From: Salibacterium lacus
GTDB lineage: Bacteria > Bacillota > Bacilli > Bacillales > Marinococcaceae
DNA length: 64,000 nt
NCBI RefSeq assembly: GCF_042684865.1
Contig: NZ_JBHUML010000006.1
Location: 1 to 64,000 of the forward strand
Direction of reading: 5' to 3'
Part shown: piece after piece, positions 61,134 through 64,000 of the stretch
How positions within the stretch are numbered: the stretch's first letter is position 1
Layout of the letters: the number at the start of each line of letters is the position of its first letter
Program-made: the position numbers and the translations under genes
Notes under the pieces: model-generated
The model's database searches: none
Seen by the model: the letters and a program-made list of their open reading frames with translations, nothing else
Told to the model about the DNA's origin: nothing

Positions 61134-61974
61134 ATTATTTCTCTCCTTTATTAAAGTTTGTACAGTCTAATTAATATTGATTAAATAATCAGAAACAAAT
61201 AAAACCGTGGACTCTATGCTTCCAATTAACGATTATATTCTACTACGACTTTGTATATAGTAACACTCTTTCATCATACTTTTTCATCATTCGACAAAAA
61301 ATGCGTGAAATAAGGTGTTTTCCTTTACAACAGAAGTCCTTCATTCTCTATTCTTAGCACATAGCAAGTCTCTGTAAGCATAAGTCTATTTTTTAACTTT
61401 TTTGAACACATGACTGTTAAGTTCCAAGTGCAGACCCTCTTTCACCAAAGCTGGTGTTCCAGTTTCGATGTATTTGATGAGCAGTGCATTCTCTTACAAA
61501 AGTTATTCATCGCTTTTATATCAGCGTTATACCACTCTTCGGTATATTCCAACCACGTGAACTTTTTCGATTGTAAGAGCTCAGTGAATTCAGGCCGCGG
61601 CTTTTCTGCTAATGCTGCAGCGCGCGCCTGGATTCGATTACGAAGGTGCTGAATCATTCTAATACTGGAGGCTTTGGGCGAAGTCTTTCTAAAACAAAGC
61701 GTCCTCTATTATTGTCGATTTTTGTCTTAAAACTGAATAAATGTTAAAAAGCTTTTGGGAAATACCGAAGTAATTAAATGTGGAAACATATAATAATAAC
61801 ATCAGCACTTTAGTTAAAAAAAGTTATCTGAAGGATTATATGAAATTCATACCATTATTTTTCTATTGATAAATTCAAAAACTTTCATATAAATGTTAGA
61901 ATAAATATTTGTTCTAGGTATTTTCGCACATATTTCGCTGTGCTTTGCTATAAACCATAATTAGGAGGGATTAT
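61134..61974. other. Intergenic region with promoter of the zinc-ribbon operon
   Basis: On the plus strand TTGATA (61866-61871), 16 bases, TATAAA (61888-61893) form a good promoter about 80 bases before the zinc-ribbon gene. A 71-codon minus-strand frame (61442-61657) has protein-like composition (FTWLEYTEEWYNADI) but no ribosome site; it may be a remnant. Nothing else was recognised. Confidence 0.5.
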
Positions 61975-62460
61975 ATGAGTGATATTCAATCGAAAATAGG
62001 CGGAGGCGTGAATAAACTTCAAGATTCCATTAAAAGTGGAAAACAGAAACTTCAAAATGCCCAGGAAGTGAGTCAGCACCAGAGAATTGTTCAAGAAGCG
62101 TCAGAGAAACGAAGTATGGAAATACATAAAATCGGTGAGATCGTTTATAAGCGGAACAGATTAGAAGAAGGAACAGACCCTGAGTTAAATAACAGCACAG
62201 CAAAGATTAAAGAACTGGACGTTATTATGTATCAAGCGCAGCAGAAGATTGAAGAATTTCAGCAGCAAGAAGTTGAGGGGCGTTTGTGTCCGGAGTGCCA
62301 TGCAAGCGTTTCGGAAGCTGATAAGTTTTGCGGGTCCTGCGGAACAGAAATTCCTCTCCCTGCTCCAGCAGATGAACAAACAAAAGAATGTCATTCTTGT
62401 GAGCAGGACATTGCTGCGACTGCTGCCTTTTGTACCTGCTGTGGTACAAAACAATTGTAA
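61975..62460 (+). CDS. Coiled-coil protein with two zinc ribbons
   Basis: The 161 residues have an N-terminal helical/coiled-coil part (~1-100, rich in Gln, Lys and Glu) followed by two zinc ribbons (CPECH with CGSCG, and CHSCE with CTCCG). No membrane segment. TTAGGAGGGATTAT precedes the ATG. Its stop codon overlaps the ribosome site (GGAGGTGAT) of the next zinc-ribbon gene, so the two are coupled. Function unknown; scaffold or chaperone roles are guesses. Confidence 0.82.
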   Translation: MSDIQSKIGGGVNKLQDSIKSGKQKLQNAQEVSQHQRIVQEASEKRSMEIHKIGEIVYKRNRLEEGTDPELNNSTAKIKELDVIMYQAQQKIEEFQQQEVEGRLCPECHASVSEADKFCGSCGTEIPLPAPADEQTKECHSCEQDIAATAAFCTCCGTKQL

Positions 62461-62474
62461 TGGAGGTGATAACA

Positions 62475-64000
62475 ATGTATTGCACGTCTTGCGGAGCGGA
62501 AAACACGTCAAACTCTAACTATTGTCATAATGATGGGACCTCTCTTCACCAAAATCTCATAACGGGATCCGTGAGAAAAGCGGCCGGCTTTTGTTCGGGG
62601 TGTGGTGAATCTGTTTCTTCTGCGTCCAATTATTGTGCGAACTGTGGATTGTCGCAAATGAAAGTGGAAACGGTCGGATCAGTTAGAGATACAAAAAACC
62701 CTCTTCCCACTGTTAAAGCGACAGAAAAAAATACGTTCGATTTCAAAAAAATGAATTGGAGAACGAGCGCATGGACGGCATTAATTAGTGTTGGAATTGC
62801 TTTAGCTCTGTCTCTATTGTCATTTCTACTTATAAATTCTGCTGTGAATGATAGTATCTCACTACCAGAGGGTGAAGAGTCCGCAATATCAATGGCAACG
62901 AATCAGTTTACTCATAGCCTGGAAACGGAATTTGACGTAACTATACCGAACCCTCAGGATATCATAGGATTCTTTGGCTATTTTGTGCTGTCTCATATGT
63001 CCAGTCCAGAATTAGTAGTGGATGGTACGGGCTACATTATGGGTGAAGGAAGTCCTGTGGAAGGCCAGGTATCCTTTAATCATGGAATTTTAGCTTTTCT
63101 TTGGATCCCTTTCACTGCTTTATTTATCGGAGGAATGTATCTTGGACGCCGAACCGCCAATCTGAATAACATGGATAGATTGCAATATGCCGGCCTTTCC
63201 TCCCTCCTTTACGCGATTGTACCGGCTTTCATATCCCTGTTTGCAGGTTTTCAGTATTCTATTGGCACAGAAGCGACAGCAACAGCGATGTATGGAAGTA
63301 TAACACTTCATTACTCATTTTTTTCGACTTTAATATTCGCCTTTTTGCTGGGAATGATTCCTTTGATGTTTGGACTTTTAACACAAGCTGTCCGTGACAG
63401 GAAAAGTATCGGGTATAGTCATTATTTCTATAAGGCTGTAACAACCGGCACAGGGCTGATCATCAGTTTAAGTGTCGTCGCGTTCTTTATAATGTTATTC
63501 GGAGACATATTTGAAAAATGGGGAATCCATAACGATTTTACATGGCTGATGACTATTATTCTTTTCTTTGTTTTGGCCTGCCAATTAGGGTTTACTATTC
63601 TTTCACTTCTCCATTTTGGAAGTATGAAAGTCGTTAATACACAGACACAGACAGCAGACTCCTACAGTCTATTTGGAGGTACGATTAAAGATGAATATTT
63701 GCACCAGGCTCTGATGAACTTTAACTTTTACACCAATATAGAGTTTTATCTGCAAATGTTTATTTTTCTTCCTATTCTTGTTTTCTTATATGCGGGATAC
63801 CGTTTAAGTAAAAGAAGCGGCACAACCATACAGCCTGTTTTACTATTTTCACTTATATATAGCGTTTTTATAGCTATTATTGCTGTTTTAGGTACCAACT
63901 CTTTTGAATTTATGTTTCACAACTTTGAAGGCCGGAGCGAAGTGTTTGAGAACACAATCAAAATAAACGTGCCGTTTTTCCGGTTGTTCATCTTGAGCTT
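62475..64000 (+). CDS. Zinc-ribbon polytopic membrane protein (runs off the right edge)
   Basis: The frame is open from ATG 62475 to the end of the window (508 codons visible). Two zinc ribbons open it (CTSCG with a CHND variant lacking one Cys, then CSGCG and CANCG), followed by a linker, one helix (~105-125), an extracytoplasmic stretch, and at least seven more hydrophobic helices. GGAGGTGAT lies five bases before the ATG. It is coupled to the preceding coiled-coil zinc-ribbon gene. The first ribbon appears degenerate. Function unknown; similar in plan to the zinc-ribbon membrane gene at 34.6 kb but much longer. Confidence 0.85.
   Translation, partial: MYCTSCGAENTSNSNYCHNDGTSLHQNLITGSVRKAAGFCSGCGESVSSASNYCANCGLSQMKVETVGSVRDTKNPLPTVKATEKNTFDFKKMNWRTSAWTALISVGIALALSLLSFLLINSAVNDSISLPEGEESAISMATNQFTHSLETEFDVTIPNPQDIIGFFGYFVLSHMSSPELVVDGTGYIMGEGSPVEGQVSFNHGILAFLWIPFTALFIGGMYLGRRTANLNNMDRLQYAGLSSLLYAIVPAFISLFAGFQYSIGTEATATAMYGSITLHYSFFSTLIFAFLLGMIPLMFGLLTQAVRDRKSIGYSHYFYKAVTTGTGLIISLSVVAFFIMLFGDIFEKWGIHNDFTWLMTIILFFVLACQLGFTILSLLHFGSMKVVNTQTQTADSYSLFGGTIKDEYLHQALMNFNFYTNIEFYLQMFIFLPILVFLYAGYRLSKRSGTTIQPVLLFSLIYSVFIAIIAVLGTNSFEFMFHNFEGRSEVFENTIKINVPFFRLFILS

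Noticed and set aside
61442..61657. Minus-strand frame of 71 codons
   Set aside because: Protein-like composition but no ribosome site; at most a remnant, noted in the intergenic entry.

Overview
The window looks like chromosomal DNA of a low-to-mid GC Bacillota, most likely a salt-adapted member of the Bacillaceae. The reasons are strong AGGAGG-type ribosome sites, frequent TTG and GTG starts, very acidic secreted proteins, S-layer-homology (SLH) proteins, a class D sortase with LPDTS substrates, and B. subtilis-like ydaK/ydaM and lic-type gene sets. A 44-base run of N (40452-40495) shows that this is a scaffold with at least one unresolved join. The left edge carries the promoter and leader of a ribosomal RNA operon that reads out of the window.

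Region 1 (about 0.7-38.5 kb) is a cell-surface and biofilm region. It holds: an operon of phage-tail-collar (MdpB-like) proteins ending in a cadherin-repeat secreted protein (1.2-5.6 kb); two giant LPDTS-anchored adhesins with 15 and 8 SpaA/Cna-B repeats, flanking a dedicated class D sortase (5.9-20.7 kb); an AraC-type regulator of the kind found next to surface-antigen genes; a PAS-SGDEF putative diguanylate cyclase; a response regulator with a BTAD output domain facing a hybrid sensor kinase with two kinase cores; a translationally coupled exopolysaccharide operon (YdaK-like c-di-GMP receptor, GT2 synthase, GH8-like hydrolase, UDP-GlcNAc 2-epimerase) with a YdaL-like DUF2334 gene broken by one base; a TcaA-like zinc-ribbon pair; and an SLH-CAP secreted protein. 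Signalling (c-di-GMP, two-component, AraC) and output (adhesins, polysaccharide) are therefore side by side.

Region 2 (about 38.5-59.3 kb) is accessory and partly decayed. It contains a type I toxin-antitoxin locus (25-residue holin-like toxin plus a convergent antisense RNA). Two further copies of the antisense RNA sit at 1.0 kb and 47.7 kb without a working toxin. There are also three type II toxin-antitoxin pairs (AbrB/Doc, MazE/MazF, Phd/RelE-like), a Fic protein, a nucleotidyltransferase with a small basic partner, remnants of ISL3 and IS66 transposases, three remnants of an APS kinase gene (cysC), and a lic-type beta-glucoside PTS operon in which one IIC gene is an internal-deletion pseudogene. 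The least familiar item is a two-gene operon at 55.6-58.7 kb: a glycine-zipper membrane protein followed by a protein joining a coiled coil, an HNH nuclease and membrane segments. It has the look of an uncharacterised defence or conflict system.

Region 3 (59.3-64 kb) holds another SLH protein, an unknown small protein, and two coupled zinc-ribbon proteins, the second of which runs off the right edge.
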